A stretch of DNA of 64,000 nt from Gyromitra esculenta (GCA_038503075.1 JBCAML010000003.1:3534001-3598000); one strand, 5' to 3'; positions 35,825 through 48,305 are shown, counted from the first letter of the stretch. The notes: generated from the letters alone by a model not told the origin. A program made the numbers and translations.

Positions 35825-38740
35825 ATGGCTTCCGTTTCTTCTTTGGATAAGGACCTGTCGAGGATGAGGCTGGCGAAATATACACCTCAGGACTCGCAGG
35901 AGATCAAGGACTGGATATGTGATACACTGGGCGAGAAGCTCCCAGCGGGGGACCTGATGGTTGTGCTGAAGGATGGGGTTATTCTGTGCAAGTGGGTACT
36001 CCGTTCCCCAACCACACTCGAGCACCCTAGAAAGTGTTATCAGCAGAGCACAACTGCCCAAGGACCCATTATTTCTAAAAAAAAAACATTTTACTAATAA
36101 TGCTCTTAGACTTGCCAACCATCTCTCAACCTCAGACCCAAAACTAAGATTTAAACAATCCAGCATGCCCTTCGTCCAAATGGAGAACATCTCCCACTTC
36201 CTCTCCTTCGTCTCCCATCCTCCCGTCTCCCTCGCAGCCCACGACGTCTTCCTCACCGTCGACCTCTTTGAGCAGAAGGATCCCGCCCAAGTTATCCAAT
36301 GTCTTGGAGCCTTCTCCCGTGTCGCCAACAAGCTCGACCCCGTATCCTTCCCGACCACCATCGGTGGGCTAAAGGTCCCGAATGCCCTCACGCCACAGCT
36401 ATCTGGTGGCTGGAGCCCTGGAAAACGGAATGTGTCCGGTGGCTCTTATGGCAGTGGCGGCGTTGCAAATGCGTATGTACAATCGGCAGCTGCAACAGGA
36501 GCTCCGACGCCATTTGGGAAGCCGACGGTTCCACCGAGGAAGCTAGGCGTTAGTTCATGGAGTAAACCTAACGACGAGAAGGCGACGGCGCCGGCGTGGA
36601 ATATTGCACAATATGGATATATGGGTGGCGCGTCGCAGGGAAATCAGGGAGTGTCGTTTGGATCAAGACGGCAGATTACGAATAATCCTGTCGTTAAGGG
36701 CCCTTCTTTGGAAGAGAAGGAGAAGCTGAGGAAGAACTCGGCAGACGATTCACGGCGTCTAGAGGAAGATAATGCGCCGAAGAGACGGTTGGAAGATAGA
36801 CGTCGAATGGAGGAGGAACAAAGACTGGTAGATGAGGAGCGGCGCCGGGCTGTTCAAGAAGCGGACCTGCGTCGGCAAAGGGAGGAAGAGAAAACGGCTC
36901 TTGAAATTGAACGTAGGAAATGGAAGGAAGAGGAGGACCGGAAGAAGTTATGGCAGCATGAACAAGAGCGTCATCGCGAACAGCAGCGTGTTCGCGAGCA
37001 TGAGCAGCAACTTGCCACTGAACGCCGTGAGGAGGAAGCCCGTCGAGTCCGTGATGCAGAGGCACAGCGTAAGCTCGACGCAGAAAAGTCAGAGCGGGAA
37101 CGGGAACGTGAGCGGATCCGACAGCTGGAACGTGAACTCGAGAAAGCTCGCGAGCGTGAGCGCGTCTATGAAGCCGAGAAAGAAGAAAGGCGTCGACAAG
37201 ATACAGAACGCATGCGTCGCGATGCACAGGAAGCTGTGATTCGGAAACACCGCACGGGAGACTCTGCGTACGGGCATCGAACTGAGCGAGACTCCTTCAG
37301 TATCCGTACCCACAAGACTGGTGACCGTGAGCGAGAGAATATGGAAGCTGAGCGACGTTTCCTCACTGGGGCCTGGCGTGGGGATCTTGTAACACCTCCA
37401 TCGCCCGCAACTACGAATCCTCTCTTCCCACAGCATACCCCAGATACGCCACCACTTCCACCTCGGGCACTTCCCACCCCGCCACCTAGAAAGCTCCCAC
37501 CGGCGCCGACCACACCCAATCGAGTTGGTGCTCTTCCGAGTAGCCGATACTTCGCGCAGGACCATCTATCGAGCGAACCGATGCACCGTAGTGACTCTTG
37601 GGAGACGAACGATGATGGAGCGGCCGCCGAAAAACAAGAGCAGGAGAAGAAACAAGCGTACAAATGGGCCAGGTGTGTGATTGTGTTGATTCCGGACCCT
37701 CCCAACCCGTTGATCCCGACTGCGCAGGAGGTCGAGGAGTGGATCACTGACAGGGTGCGTAGTATGAGTTTGCTGGAGAGGGAGCGTGAGAGGGAGAGGG
37801 AGCGACAGAGGGAATGGGAAGCAAACCAAAGGGAGATGGAAGCCCGGCGAGAGATGAATGAAGCTTCCGGGGATGGCTATGGGGTACATGGCGAAGCAGA
37901 AGAGCATGCGTGGGACGTGAATCAGTATGGGTATGCGGATGATATTCTCGATTTATATTGAGTTATGGTTGCTCTTGCTCCCTTATTTTTTGCATTTTTT
38001 TTTTGCATGCGTTGCATCTGAATTATTCTATTGTTCCACGGCTGGATTTGGTGCCGTTGCATTTTCCTATTGTCTTATCGGGTTATAGAGGTTTTTTTTT
38101 GCATAGCGGGAGGAATAGGAGAAAAAGCACCCTGCCTTACTTGACTCTCATTGATTTTTTTTTGCGTACGACACGATCGCTTTTTATTTATTTTTCCTTG
38201 CTTTATTGTTTTTCCTGGATGTACAAAGGTCGGTTTGTCTGATCTTTTATTTATTTATTTTGGAGAGTTTTTAATTATTTCTTTTATGCCACCGCATATT
38301 CCTATTCCTATTCCTATTATTATTACTGTATAGTAGTAGATAGTTGTGCCCTCCCTATTTTTTCTTTAGTTTTTAATTCCTTAGAACATGGGATCTGGAT
38401 TTTCCCATTCCCATTTTTTATTTATTTTTTATTATATCCACCTTTGGTTGGGAGATAGTCTCTCCCTATCGGAGGACTTGTTGTGGGAAGTTTGAGAAAG
38501 GAGATGTACATTATTAATGGCATCTCTCTTTTTTCCTATCTTGCTGGTTTTTTTTTTTTTGCTTCTGCATTATATGGATTTAGAGTGGGTGGAAAGAGGT
38601 GAGAGAAAGATAACGATTGCTGACTGAAACCCGCGGATACTTTTTTTGTGGGGATCAGGTATATGGGCGGTGCCGATCAGGGAAAGATGGGGGTTGCGTT
38701 TGGAGCGCGGAGGCAGATTATTGGGCCGAGGAAGTGGTGA
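35825..38740 (+). CDS. Calponin-homology / coiled-coil protein with two calponin-like repeats (transgelin-related)
   Basis: Likely actin-binding protein. Exons 35825-35991 and 36110-37930 plus a distal exon 38659-38740 give 689 residues. The CH domain (about 25-145) includes IKDWICDTLGEKLPAGDL and LKDGVILCKLANHL, the latter made across the first intron. A first calponin-like repeat, QYGYMGGASQGNQGVSFGSR, lies near residues 222-245. A long charged coiled coil (about 252-476, Glu/Arg-rich) and a proline-rich linker (about 480-530) follow. The second exon can also read to a stop at 37959-37961 (ending QYGYADDILDLY, 672 residues). Splicing at the GTATGC donor at 37931 to the AG at 38657-38658 instead restores QYGYMGGADQGKMGVAFGAR RQI, a second calponin-like repeat, with the frame intact. 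The start at 35825 is favoured; an in-frame Met lies at 35774. Fission-yeast Stg1 and budding-yeast Scp1 have one CH domain plus one repeat and no long coiled coil. Confidence 0.88.
37931..38658 (+). other. 728-nt last intron of the calponin-homology gene
   Basis: The donor GTATGCGG splits the QYGY codon set and the acceptor is GGGATCAG. The interior is extremely T-rich, with a plausible GCTGAC branch site near 38620. An in-frame stop lies 31 bases inside, so retention yields a slightly different C-terminus. At 728 nt it is about ten times longer than most introns in this window. Confidence 0.7.
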
Positions 38741-38814
38741 GCAAGGGAGGTAAGAAGGAGGGATGGATAGAGGGAGGAAAATTGTTTGGGGGTTTTGTAT
38801 GTGGTATGGTATGG

Positions 38815-38947
38815 TCTTTCTTTCTTTCTTTCTTTCTTTTGTTGTTGGGAGGATTGGGATTGGGGGAGACGGGGGGAGATAGATGGGGTGGTTGTTGGAT
38901 AGATGGTGGATTGGATAGTTGGATAGTTGGATAGTTGGATAGTTGGA
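38815..38947. repeat. CTTT microsatellite and TTGGATAG tandem array
   Basis: TTTC/CTTT tetramers at 38815-38840 (about six units), followed by four and a half units of the octamer TTGGATAG at 38911-38947. Confidence 0.9.
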
Positions 38948-39430
38948 AGGGGGAAGAAGGAAGAAGGAAGGAGGGTTTTTTACATATCGGAATTCGAATG
39001 GATGTGATGTTTTGATATTTACTGTGCTGTGACTGGAGTGACTGTGATTGTGCAGTAATTGTGATTGCGATTGTGACAAAGACCCAAATGCTACAGCGTC
39101 CTGCCGGGAAACGGGATTATCGAAAGCTTAATGCTCCACCAATCTCTACCCCAACCAACAATAGTAGCCAACTCCGAACAAACCCTGTTTCGCCTCCCGC
39201 GCCCTACTGGTCCTGGACCCTCCGTTCGGAATTGGTAATCGGTAGATTCAAATTCCCACCCACTCCCCCATTTGCCCATTTCGAAATTCCGTCGTCACTA
39301 TCTAGCTACCTATCTCTCCTGCCAAGAACGAATCGCGCGTCATTCGGGGAGATGTTGATGTTGCTGGGGGGTTTTGTGGCTTGCCGCTCTGATGTGCCAG
39401 GGATTTCAGGGCAGGGGCGGGCTGGGTCTG

Positions 39431-39438
39431 TGACGTCA
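39431..39438. promoter_or_regulatory. TGACGTCA CRE/ATF palindrome
   Basis: Perfect 8-bp ATF/CREB-type site 267 bases upstream of the glucosyltransferase ATG. The match is exact, but a single 8-mer is weak evidence of function. Confidence 0.35.
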
Positions 39439-39704
39439 GAAAGGCACGACGGGGGATCGGCGGTACATCTTAAGTGGCCGTGTTGGCTTTACTTTCTTCT
39501 CTTTTCTTCCCTTCTTTCTGCTTGTGAAAAGTTGTATTCTTATCTGGAGATTGGAGTTGTTCTGTCGTTTGGATTTGTTGTGTTTTACTGTTGGTACTCT
39601 ATTCTACTGTTGCTACTATTGTCACTGCTACTGCTACTACTACCACTACTGGATACGATACTTTCAACCACCACTATTCGCCTCAGGCGAACATCTACAC
39701 TACA

Positions 39705-42700
39705 ATGGCTCGCAATCCCACATCCACTTCGATATCCCCAGAATCAACAACCAGCAATGGCTCCCCTCACAAACACCCCCGCCTCCACCACAACCCCCGT
39801 CCTCCAATCCGTTCCTCGCGCAGCAACCGTCAAACCTGGTCTCCACCCTCGCGAAACGGAGCACGTCCTAGAATGGAACCTGGTAGATTCTCACACTTTG
39901 ATATAACGCACGACGAGTTCAATACGCGTGCGTTTGTGGACCAGGACGGACGGATCCATATTGACTTCAATAAGCTGAAGGAGGGGCCGCTGAGTATATT
40001 CTTGAACGGCGCGAATAGGAGGGAGGAGTTTCCGCATAATGGCGAACGGATAAATGAAGAAAGGGAGGACGAGGAGGCTATTGCTCCACCGCCGAAATTG
40101 AATATAGTGGTTATGGTTATTGGGAGTAGGGGTGATATACAGCCGTTTATAGCGGTTGCGAAGGTGCTGGCAGAGCAAGGGGGCCATAGAGTCAGGCTGG
40201 CGACGCATCCGGCGTTTAAGGAGTTTGTGGAGGAGAATGGGGTGGAGTTCTTCGATGTTGGTGGGGATCCGGCGGAGCTGATGGCATTTATGGTTAAGAA
40301 TCCAGTGAGCTTCCCCTTCTTGCAGCATTGGCACTTGTAAAGATTGCTGACAAGGGATTAGGGATTGATACCGTCTCTCGAGACTATTAAAGCTGGCGAT
40401 GTTATCCGCCGTCGAGAACAGATGTTTGAGATGTTCCAAGGCTTCTGGCAGGCCTGTGTTGAACCCAATGATGGATCTTCACGGAAGAAGAAGCGTCGAA
40501 ACTCCCCGCCAGACTCCACTACCTCATCTGGCTCTGCATCCGACTGGGGAAGTGATAACGAAGACGAACATGAGAAGCCCGAAGACTCCCGTCCCTTTAT
40601 CGCCGATGCCATAATCGCAAACCCACCCTGTTTCGCCCACGTCCACTGCGCAGAGAAACTCGGCGTCCCTCTCCACCTCATGTTCACGTTCCCCTACTCC
40701 CCCACAACCACTATGCCACATCCCCTCGCAAACATCCAGAACAGCAATGTGAGCAGTGAATACACAAACGCAATATCCTACCCCATGATCGAAATGATGA
40801 CCTGGCAAGGTCTCGGCGACCTCGTAAACCGGTTCCGCAAAAACACACTAGGTCTCGAACCAGTCGCAACCCTATGGGCTCCTGGCATGATCAGCCGTCT
40901 CAAGGTCCCCTTCAACTACATGTGGTCGCCAGCACTCATCCCGAAGCCCCGCGACTGGGGCGACCATATCGATATAACCGGCTTCGTATTCTTGGACCTT
41001 GCGTCCAGCTTCACCCCGCCTGACGCACTCGCATCTTTCCTCGCAGCCGGCGATAAACCAGTCTATATCGGCTTTGGCTCTATTGTCGTAGACGACCCCG
41101 ACGCACTCACGGAGACCATCTTCTCCGCCATCAAGCTCGCAGGAGTACGCGCCCTCGTGTCTAAAGGGTGGGGCGGCATCGGCGGTGAAGATGGGGCGGA
41201 AATACCAGAAAATGTGTTTATGCTCGATAACACACCACACGACTGGCTATTCTCACAGGTCAGCTGCGTAGTGCACCATGGCGGCGCAGGCACAACCGCT
41301 ATCGGCCTCTACCACGGGTGTCCGACTATGATTGTGCCCTTCTTCGGAGACCAGGCATTTTGGGGTGCGACGGTTGCGAATGCGGGGGCTGGAGCGGAAC
41401 CGGTGCCGCATAAAGAGCTTACTGCGGAGAAACTTGCGGATGGGATTAAAAAGCTGCTGTCGGTGGACTGTCAGAACGCCGCTAAGGAGATTTCGAGGAG
41501 AATTAAAGAGGATGATGGAGATGGAGCGGAGAACGCGGTGAAGTCGTTTTACCGCGGTTTGGATAATCTAAAGCGCGGTAAGAGGGGGTTAGGGGAACGT
41601 GGGAAGGAACTTGGGGAAGGAGGACCTGGTGGGCCTGCGGAGGGGAAGTGGGGCAGTGGCGGCCCGGGGATACGGTGTGCTATACTCAATGAGAAAGTTG
41701 CAGTATGGCGGATCCGGCGAACGAAGGTTCGGCTGAGTGCATTGGCCGCATGGGCGCTCGTGCGGGAAGGGGAAATTGGATGGCGGGATCTAAGACTGTA
41801 GGTGTTTCTCATCATGAAATCTCACTCGGACTCAATTAACAGCGTACAGAGTCAGACACACCGAGTGGAACGACTTCGACGGACCCGGCGAACCAGTATC
41901 TGGCGGCTTCAGCGCCCTCTTTGGCTCGGTTGCCGGTGTCGCAAAGGGTGCCGTTAGCCTGCCGTACTCATGGTATAAAGGCGCCAGACGCTTCGACGAG
42001 GAAGAAGGGCTCGACCTAGCAGGCGAAATCCGCGACCGCTCTTCATCCAAACCACGCTCTCGCTCCCGCTCCCAATCTAAACGAGGCCGCAGCTCTACCA
42101 AAGGCACGTCCTCATCCCCCGCCTCACGCGGCTCCCACACACCAGACAGAGTCCCAGACACTGGCGTACGCAAGGAAAACACAATCCTAGAGGAGGACGA
42201 AGAGGAGGCAGAGCCAATCCATAAAGAACTCGCCCACAATACCGCGAAGGGTCTTTCTAAAATCGCTCGCGCAGGGGCTCGCGCACCTATGGAGGTCTCT
42301 TTGGCTGTTGCCCAGGGCTTCCATAATGCACCGCGGTTATACGGTGATACGGTTCGTGCGCCATACCGTATCACGGGAATCCACAGCGGGCTACGAGCCG
42401 CTGGGAAAGAGCTTGCGTTAGGCATATATGATGGGGTTACGGGCGTTGTTGTAAAGCCGTATGAAGGCGCGAAAGAAGATGGTGCGGTCGGTTTCGCGAA
42501 GGGTGTTGGAAAAGGTTTCGTGAGTGTGTTTTTGAAGACTAATGCGGCGACTGCGGGGGTTATTGGGTTCACGCTTAAAGGCGTGCATAAAGAGGTGCGG
42601 AAGAAGCGAGACCGTAAGGTTATGGAGAAGTTGAGGGCTGCGAGGATACAGCAGGGTGAGATGGAGTGGAATGAGTGGCGCGAGGAGAAAGGAGAGGCTG

Positions 42701-42894
42701 GAGAGGCTGCGCTTAGGGCTACGGTATTGGAAGGGTGGAGGAAGGCCGAGGCGCAGAAGGAGGAGAGGAAGGAGGAGGATAGAAAGCTGGAAGAGAATAT
42801 TAGTGGTATTAAGAGAGGATGTGGTAGGAGAGGTGTGAGGAAGATATTGTGGAGGAAAAAGATTAAGGAGGCGAATGCTGAGTGGGAGCAATAG
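39705..42894 (+). CDS. GT28/GT1 UDP-glucosyltransferase (sterol 3-beta-glucosyltransferase-like) with VPS13-like C-terminal extension
   Basis: 1026 residues in three exons: 39705-40304, 40362-41797 and 41850-42894, in frame. After a disordered N-terminus comes the GT28 N-terminal fold with VVMVIGSRGDIQPFIAVAKV (near 138) and ATHPAFKEFVEENGVEFF. The MVKNPGLIPSLETIKAGD block is built across the first intron. The acceptor side has the PSPG-like motif HHGGAGTTAIGLYHGCPTMI plus PFFGDQAFWG (near 504-530). It resembles sterol glucosyltransferases of the Atg26 type but lacks the GRAM/PH domains. The last ~330 residues are not catalytic. Near 870-920 they contain GVTGVVVKPYEGAKEDGAVG followed by FAKGVGKGFVS, reminiscent of the C-terminal lipid-binding segment of VPS13 proteins, then a charged helix. 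The third exon uses the second AG (after CGTACAG), since the AG seven bases earlier breaks the frame. The acceptor lipid is unknown. Confidence 0.9.
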
Positions 42895-43153
42895 ATCCTG
42901 TAGTGGCTTTAGCTTTGGGCTTTTCTTTCGTTTTGGTGTTGGTTTGGAAGGCTATGTTTTTATTCATATACACACGGTGGGCTTTTGTTTTACGATACGC
43001 TAGGTGGGGTTTGATACCTATTCTACTTCTTTCATAATTTGTATTTATATAGGCAACACAACATTAATTGCGCCATTATTATCTTTGGATGATGGTAATG
43101 ACAATAATACGATGATCAGAACCTACAAATTAAATATGTCCAAAACAAATTTA

Positions 43154-43621
43154 TTACTCAGATACACCCATTAACTCCAAGCCATCACGGTTATTATGGT
43201 CGTTATAGTCACCGCCGCCATAGTTACCATAATCGGCACCATCCAGGTTCCCGTCATAGTTCCTCTCGTAGTCCTCCTTGTAATCGCCCCCACCGTTATG
43301 GCCCTCGAAACCGTTGTCGCTCTCTTCATAAAGTGAAACAAGGCCGGAGAACAAAACCGCTGGTGGCCCCAGAAAAAAGAAAAAAGAAAAAAGAAAAGGC
43401 ATTTGCATCGCCGTGAAACCAAGGAGGAAGATATATATCGTCAGCTGGGTTATTGAGAAAGGGTAGATTATTTCCGCGACGAACTCCAGCAAGTAATCGA
43501 AAAAATCATAATTTTGACGTACATGGGCTGGAGGATATATATATCAGAGGTTGAATACTTGAATAAGGACGTAGATTTGAGAGAGGGAATACTGACTGAG
43601 TCTTTTGAATTCTTCTTCCAT
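43154..43621 (-). CDS. Possible small membrane protein with Asp/Gly/Tyr-rich tail
   Basis: Tentative model of 130 residues: exon 1 at 43559-43621 (MEEEFKRLSQYSLSQIYVLIQ) joined across a 75-nt intron to exon 2 at 43154-43483. Exon 2 has two hydrophobic stretches (ITQLTIYIFLLGF and FLFSFFFFLGPPAVLFSGLV) and a hydrophilic tail rich in Asp, Gly, Asn and Tyr. The acceptor ends in GAG rather than a normal CAG/TAG, which lowers confidence. No family recognised. Confidence 0.3.
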
Positions 43622-46600
43622 GGTCTCGAGCTGATGTTTGCGGAAGGTGGACTTGGATTGACCAAATTTGTCGATGGGGACGAAGGCCTGAGCGTGAAGG
43701 TTTAGGTATGGGAAGGGGGAGATTAACGCAAACTATCTTAAACTTGGGAGAGTCTCTAGTTTTTCTTCAGACGGGGGGGTTTTAAATTGGGCTCGAGAAA
43801 TGGAAATCGTTGGGTTGAGAAAATACGCCCAAGCTAGCCCATCTCCCCGTCTGGTCTATATATATCGGGTTGAATCTAAATTGATATGAGGTGCCAAATG
43901 TTGACACTTTGATTTACCGCTGGAGGTAGATCTAAGTGATGATAAGAACTCTGAGTACCAGCGTCAGCACTGATTACGTCTACTGAATATATTCAAGTCT
44001 CCCATTTCATAGACACCAGCGATCAAAACTGAAGGCTTGGGGCCCACAGTAGTCAATCTGGCTAAAAATTCCTCAACTCCGGTACGTGTACCCAATCGCG
44101 GTGCCCGCCGCGTACGGGTCCTAATTCTGAGGGTTCATCGTAGATTGCTTTGGCTCGAGGCGCACGTTCCGAATTCTGTATGGTAAAGTGCTTGGGCCAC
44201 CGTATTCTTGGGAGATAATTGACTATGCCACAAAACAATCGGGGGGCTTTTCCCACTTGACTATCTTCCAAGTTACCAGTACCTAGTTCAGTACGAGTGG
44301 TACGTATCAATACTGGAATTCAGTGTGATCGAACCGGTTTTGCAAGTGAGTTAAGCTTGATGTATTTGAACCCCCATAAAGCTAGTCGAAGTGGAAAAAA
44401 CACCCTCTGTGAGTTCGAGTAGCATAGTTAGACATTTAAATTCACAGAAGACTGGCTTCCCGTACGTACACGAAAGATAATCGTGAGCGCAGCTACTGCC
44501 GAAAGAGGGGGTAAAAGGAAGAAAGTATAAACGGAAAATGAGAGGGCGAAAAATACGATAACGTAAATATACGCACTTGTTTTACGGAATAGGGGTAAGT
44601 TCGAATTCTAATAAGGTCCATAAATCTTCCTGTAAATTTTTATTATGTCTTCTCGTGGTTTGCTGTAATGCCGTTTTAAACGTAAAGAGGTCTACGAGCA
44701 AGCTGAAAGGTTGCCTTGGAGAGTTCGATGAGGTTAATGTTGAGGGGGAGCATTGCTTGCTTGAGATGATAATATATGATAAGGATGAGAGCGATAGTCA
44801 GATGCTAGAGAAGGTGATGCATGAAGTTCAAGTATTGGGTAGGTGGGACTTGCGAGAGGTGATGAAAATTGCATCACGACACGTGATAATGATGAGAGCG
44901 GAGTCTATATACTTAATTAACTTACAGAGATTGGCTTGATATAACCTGATCAAAGAGTTTCTGGTATATGGGTATATCAAATATACTACATGTGCCCCCC
45001 CTTTATAACTAAGATAGAATAAATGCTTGATAATATTGATTACAATCAGTGTTTTTCTTCACACATGGTTAGCCTTCTCTAGTGGCATGAGATTTTTGAT
45101 GGACTTTAAGAGTGCGAAATAGGTAGCAAGCATATTGATCACAAATTATCGCTCGTTAATCCTTGCGTTTTTTTTCGACTTCTACCACAATCCAATGTAT
45201 TAACCAGATAATCAATTATTATTGTTTCTATTTTATCGGCCTTTAATCTATAAAGATTGAAAGCAACTCTCGATCCCCTCGCGGTACAAACCATACACCG
45301 ATTTCGCCTTTAAATGAAGTTTGGAAAGCATAGTTTGGAAGTTATATGTAGTTATGGGATGTTGCATGATCTATTTGGTGTCGATAGCACATCAAAGTCA
45401 TAGATGATGCCTATGCGGATTTATATTCTTAACGGCTATATCGAGTTTAGGGTCATCTAAGCTATTCTCTACCAAGTCTAAGAATATATGTAAATTATCT
45501 GGGTTAGCACAAGGTACTTTGCCGCTTGCAGTTTGATCGATCATGTATGCCAAAACTCGTGAACCAAATACAGATCTTTATTTCACACTCAAGATCCCTA
45601 GTGCTATAATCCTATGAATTTGTGCACAGGCGGCGTAAATTATGACACGAGGTAGTCCTAAGAGTTTAGATGATTGGCGAAAGACTTTTACGCCGTAATA
45701 TTAGTAATTGAGGCATCTTTTGAGTTAAGGACTTCGAATTGTCTTACGAATTTATCTTCGCGCCGACAGCTGTGATTTCAAGCATTTATACCCGTCGTTG
45801 ATTCATTAATATGCTTCTATTGGACGCCAGCTGTTGAATCGCAGTTTCCAAAAATAGATGCTTCTGAGTCACCAGTTCATCAAAAGCTCTGAAGTCTTCT
45901 TCGTTTTTCTGCCTCCTTGGAAGCTTATGACAATGAATCATGCATTTGTTCTAATAATTGAAATTTGAGGGTGGTTGCTGGTTCCATGTTCTTTTTGTGG
46001 GTTCATTCATAACCCTAACCCTTAACAAGAGCCTCTTAGCCTGTCTCTCCAATTTTTAGGCCCGTTCTGCGTTCAAGCACACCGGTCGAATCGATAACCT
46101 CTTATGCCATTGTAAAGATGAGATAAATATCTGCTGAGACGCAATATTATATCGAAATTCCGAAAACTGTAATCTTTGGCGAGAATTCAGCTTGCTAAGG
46201 CTGTGGTTGTGATAAGTAGCTAGCTGAAGCGTGGTGGAGTTATGTGCATGAGTCGTCGACTGCGAGTAAACCAACATGAAATTGAAACCAGAAGGACATA
46301 ACTCAGAAGATGCAGAATAGCGATCGACAAAGACAAATGCGAGATTTCGTTCATTCAGAAGTGTATACACCTGACTACGTTCGATTTTCTATGATTGGTA
46401 AAGGAAGTGCATGTTGAGTATTCCTCGAAAATATCACTTCCCGGTCCCAAATTAACAGCTCTCTACGTAGCTCCCTATCGTGGCATGGGCGGGGTGCGGA
46501 TCGCGCGGACCATAATTGTTTCTGCCATTTCAGTCCGGTCGTGTGAATTTTGAAGCATTGGCGGGAGTTCAAGTTCTCCAGCCCTCTAAACACTCCGCCA

Positions 46601-48305
46601 TATATATATTCATGGAGGCTGGCGAATCTTACAATGCGCAAGAAATAGTTGCTTTTCGTTCCGTTGCATGCAGTTAGTTGTCGATATGTGTGACTGATAT
46701 GGGCACGTGAGATTACAATAAGGGTGGTTCCGGAATCGGGGCATGGACTTGTAGCCGCGATCACCGACACGGTAACCAGGCCAAAGGCCAATGAAAAGTG
46801 AAGAAATCGGAGGATGAAGCCGCACAATGATCCCAAGGAGTAGGTAGAGTAAGTATTTCACTTGCAGAGCCATGGGCGTATAATAAAATGTCGGTAGCTA
46901 GCTATAGGCATGTAAAGTGCCTTACCTAGGCTAATCAAACCCTCCGTGGATGGCAATTAGTAGCGTGATCGTTGACCTTAGGTAACCCCACCTCCAAGGC
47001 TGTGTGGGCTCACCAATAGCATGGGTAAATCAGAGTACGAGCAGGAATCGGTTGGTCAGGTGTCTAGGAAAGACTACCTAGTAGTGAGTGAGGCACATCC
47101 GTCCCACATTGTGTTTCTATTTACCCCTCTGTGCTTATACTTTTAGGAGCTCTTTCTTGGTCAAATTATTGCCCCCGCAGCTGGACGGAATTATGATCGG
47201 AACTGAGGGGCACTCTCTCTTTCGTGCGCCATGATATGGTCACTTTCAAGGAATACTCAATGCTGCACTTCCGCAGTCGTCGTGGTGCTCTACCTGCGGT
47301 CCATCCGATATGGGAGCTTTATCAATAGCAATCCTTGTAAATTTGGGGGGAATGAGTCTTAAGAGTTGCAATGGACGCTAATTTACCCAAATCGGGAAAG
47401 GTGCAGAGCGCCGTGATTGGCTGGGGTCTGGGAAGTACTGAGACTGCCCAGCTACTTTGTGCGCAGCTGTTACGTGAGGGAGACATGTTGGTGTCGGTAC
47501 TCTGCGCCCCGCCTTGACCTGACTTGACTCCCCCTCTCATCCTGCTTGATCATTCACCTGCTCATCTTCTAGCTCTCTCCGCCTTGCTGTTCCTTCTCTG
47601 TTGTATGAGAGAATCCCTATTTCCTACAGTGTTTATCGAGAAGATAGCAGCTGTGAGTTTGTCGAGTTCAAAACCGTCCATCAGGTCTAAGTTCGGGCTA
47701 CATACTGCTGCTGAAACCTAGCCCAGTTCTTATCGTATCATAGCTACTGCTCTTAGGTCCACCAGGTTCACGAAACAGAAACGGTGCTCTGCCAGCTGTT
47801 CAAGGTGGGGTTTCGATTTGCGACATCGTTTGGCCTCTGACTACACCTTTAGAATCTGATTCGGGTGGTCGTGCGTCACCATATCTCGACAGCCTTCTGG
47901 CTGCCATAGAACTTCTCCTGTCTTCTCCTGTACTCTACCTAGTATACGGTGCTTCCCACGAACAATCTAAAAAAGAAAATAGGCAACTGTCGTATCAGAA
48001 AGAAAACTGGAAACTAAACCCGAGCTTTTTTCTCGTTCTTTCCTTCCTATCGCTTAGATAGCTGGAGGGATTTAAACCGTGACAACATGTTCAGAGGTTA
48101 GTAACCGTACGCAATCATCAACGAAAGAAAGACCCCCCCCATTCTGTTTTGTTTGGAGTAGCCTTCTCCCATATTGCATCTTTTCCCTTTTACACCTCCT
48201 CGCCTTCTTTATACCTTACCTCCTAGATCTCATCTCATCTCCTCCAGAAATAAAAGCCTTCTTTGAAATATTCTCTTTCAGGTCGCTCCAGTTCTTCCAC
48301 AGAAG
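43622..48305. other. Long AT-rich gene-poor region
   Basis: About 4.7 kb. The frame at 44577-44939 (120 codons, plus) and that at 46375-46836 (153 codons, minus, with a hydrophobic start) show no family features, and I could not extend them with convincing splice sites. The last ~800 bases upstream of 48306 are C/T-rich and probably the promoter and leader of the FHA gene. A TTTCAG acceptor at 48281 suggests that a leader intron or a short upstream coding exon is possible. Confidence 0.5.

Larger units (their letters stand above)
38741..39704. other. Intergenic with microsatellites and upstream promoter
   Basis: About 960 bases between tandem plus-strand genes. Contains a CTTT tract (38815-38840), a TTGGATAG tandem array (38911-38947), a CRE-type palindrome (39431-39438) and a CTA/CTG-rich stretch (39598-39650). 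A 281-codon frame at 39061-39906 overlaps the next gene in another frame and is judged spurious. Confidence 0.6.

Noticed and set aside
36694..37747. Several 150-190 codon frames on the minus strand and in the other plus frame
   Set aside because: They are shadows of the Glu/Arg-rich coiled-coil coding sequence of the calponin-homology gene; compositional bias suppresses stops in the other frames.
39061..39906. 281-codon open frame on the plus strand
   Set aside because: It overlaps the start of the glucosyltransferase in another frame, covers a promoter-like region with a CRE site and repeat tracts, and has low-complexity translation. The frame starting at 39705 continues directly into the GT28 domain.
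44577..44939. 120-codon plus-strand frame
   Set aside because: Isolated in AT-rich DNA, no motif, no splice extension; insufficient support.
46010..46026. Telomere-like CCCTAACCC
   Set aside because: Fewer than three units, surrounded by ordinary sequence; expected by chance in a window of this size.
46375..46873. Minus-strand frames with a hydrophobic start, suggesting a membrane protein
   Set aside because: The two overlapping frames are both hydrophobic at the start, the rest is not protein-like, and no splice model links them to a recognisable family.
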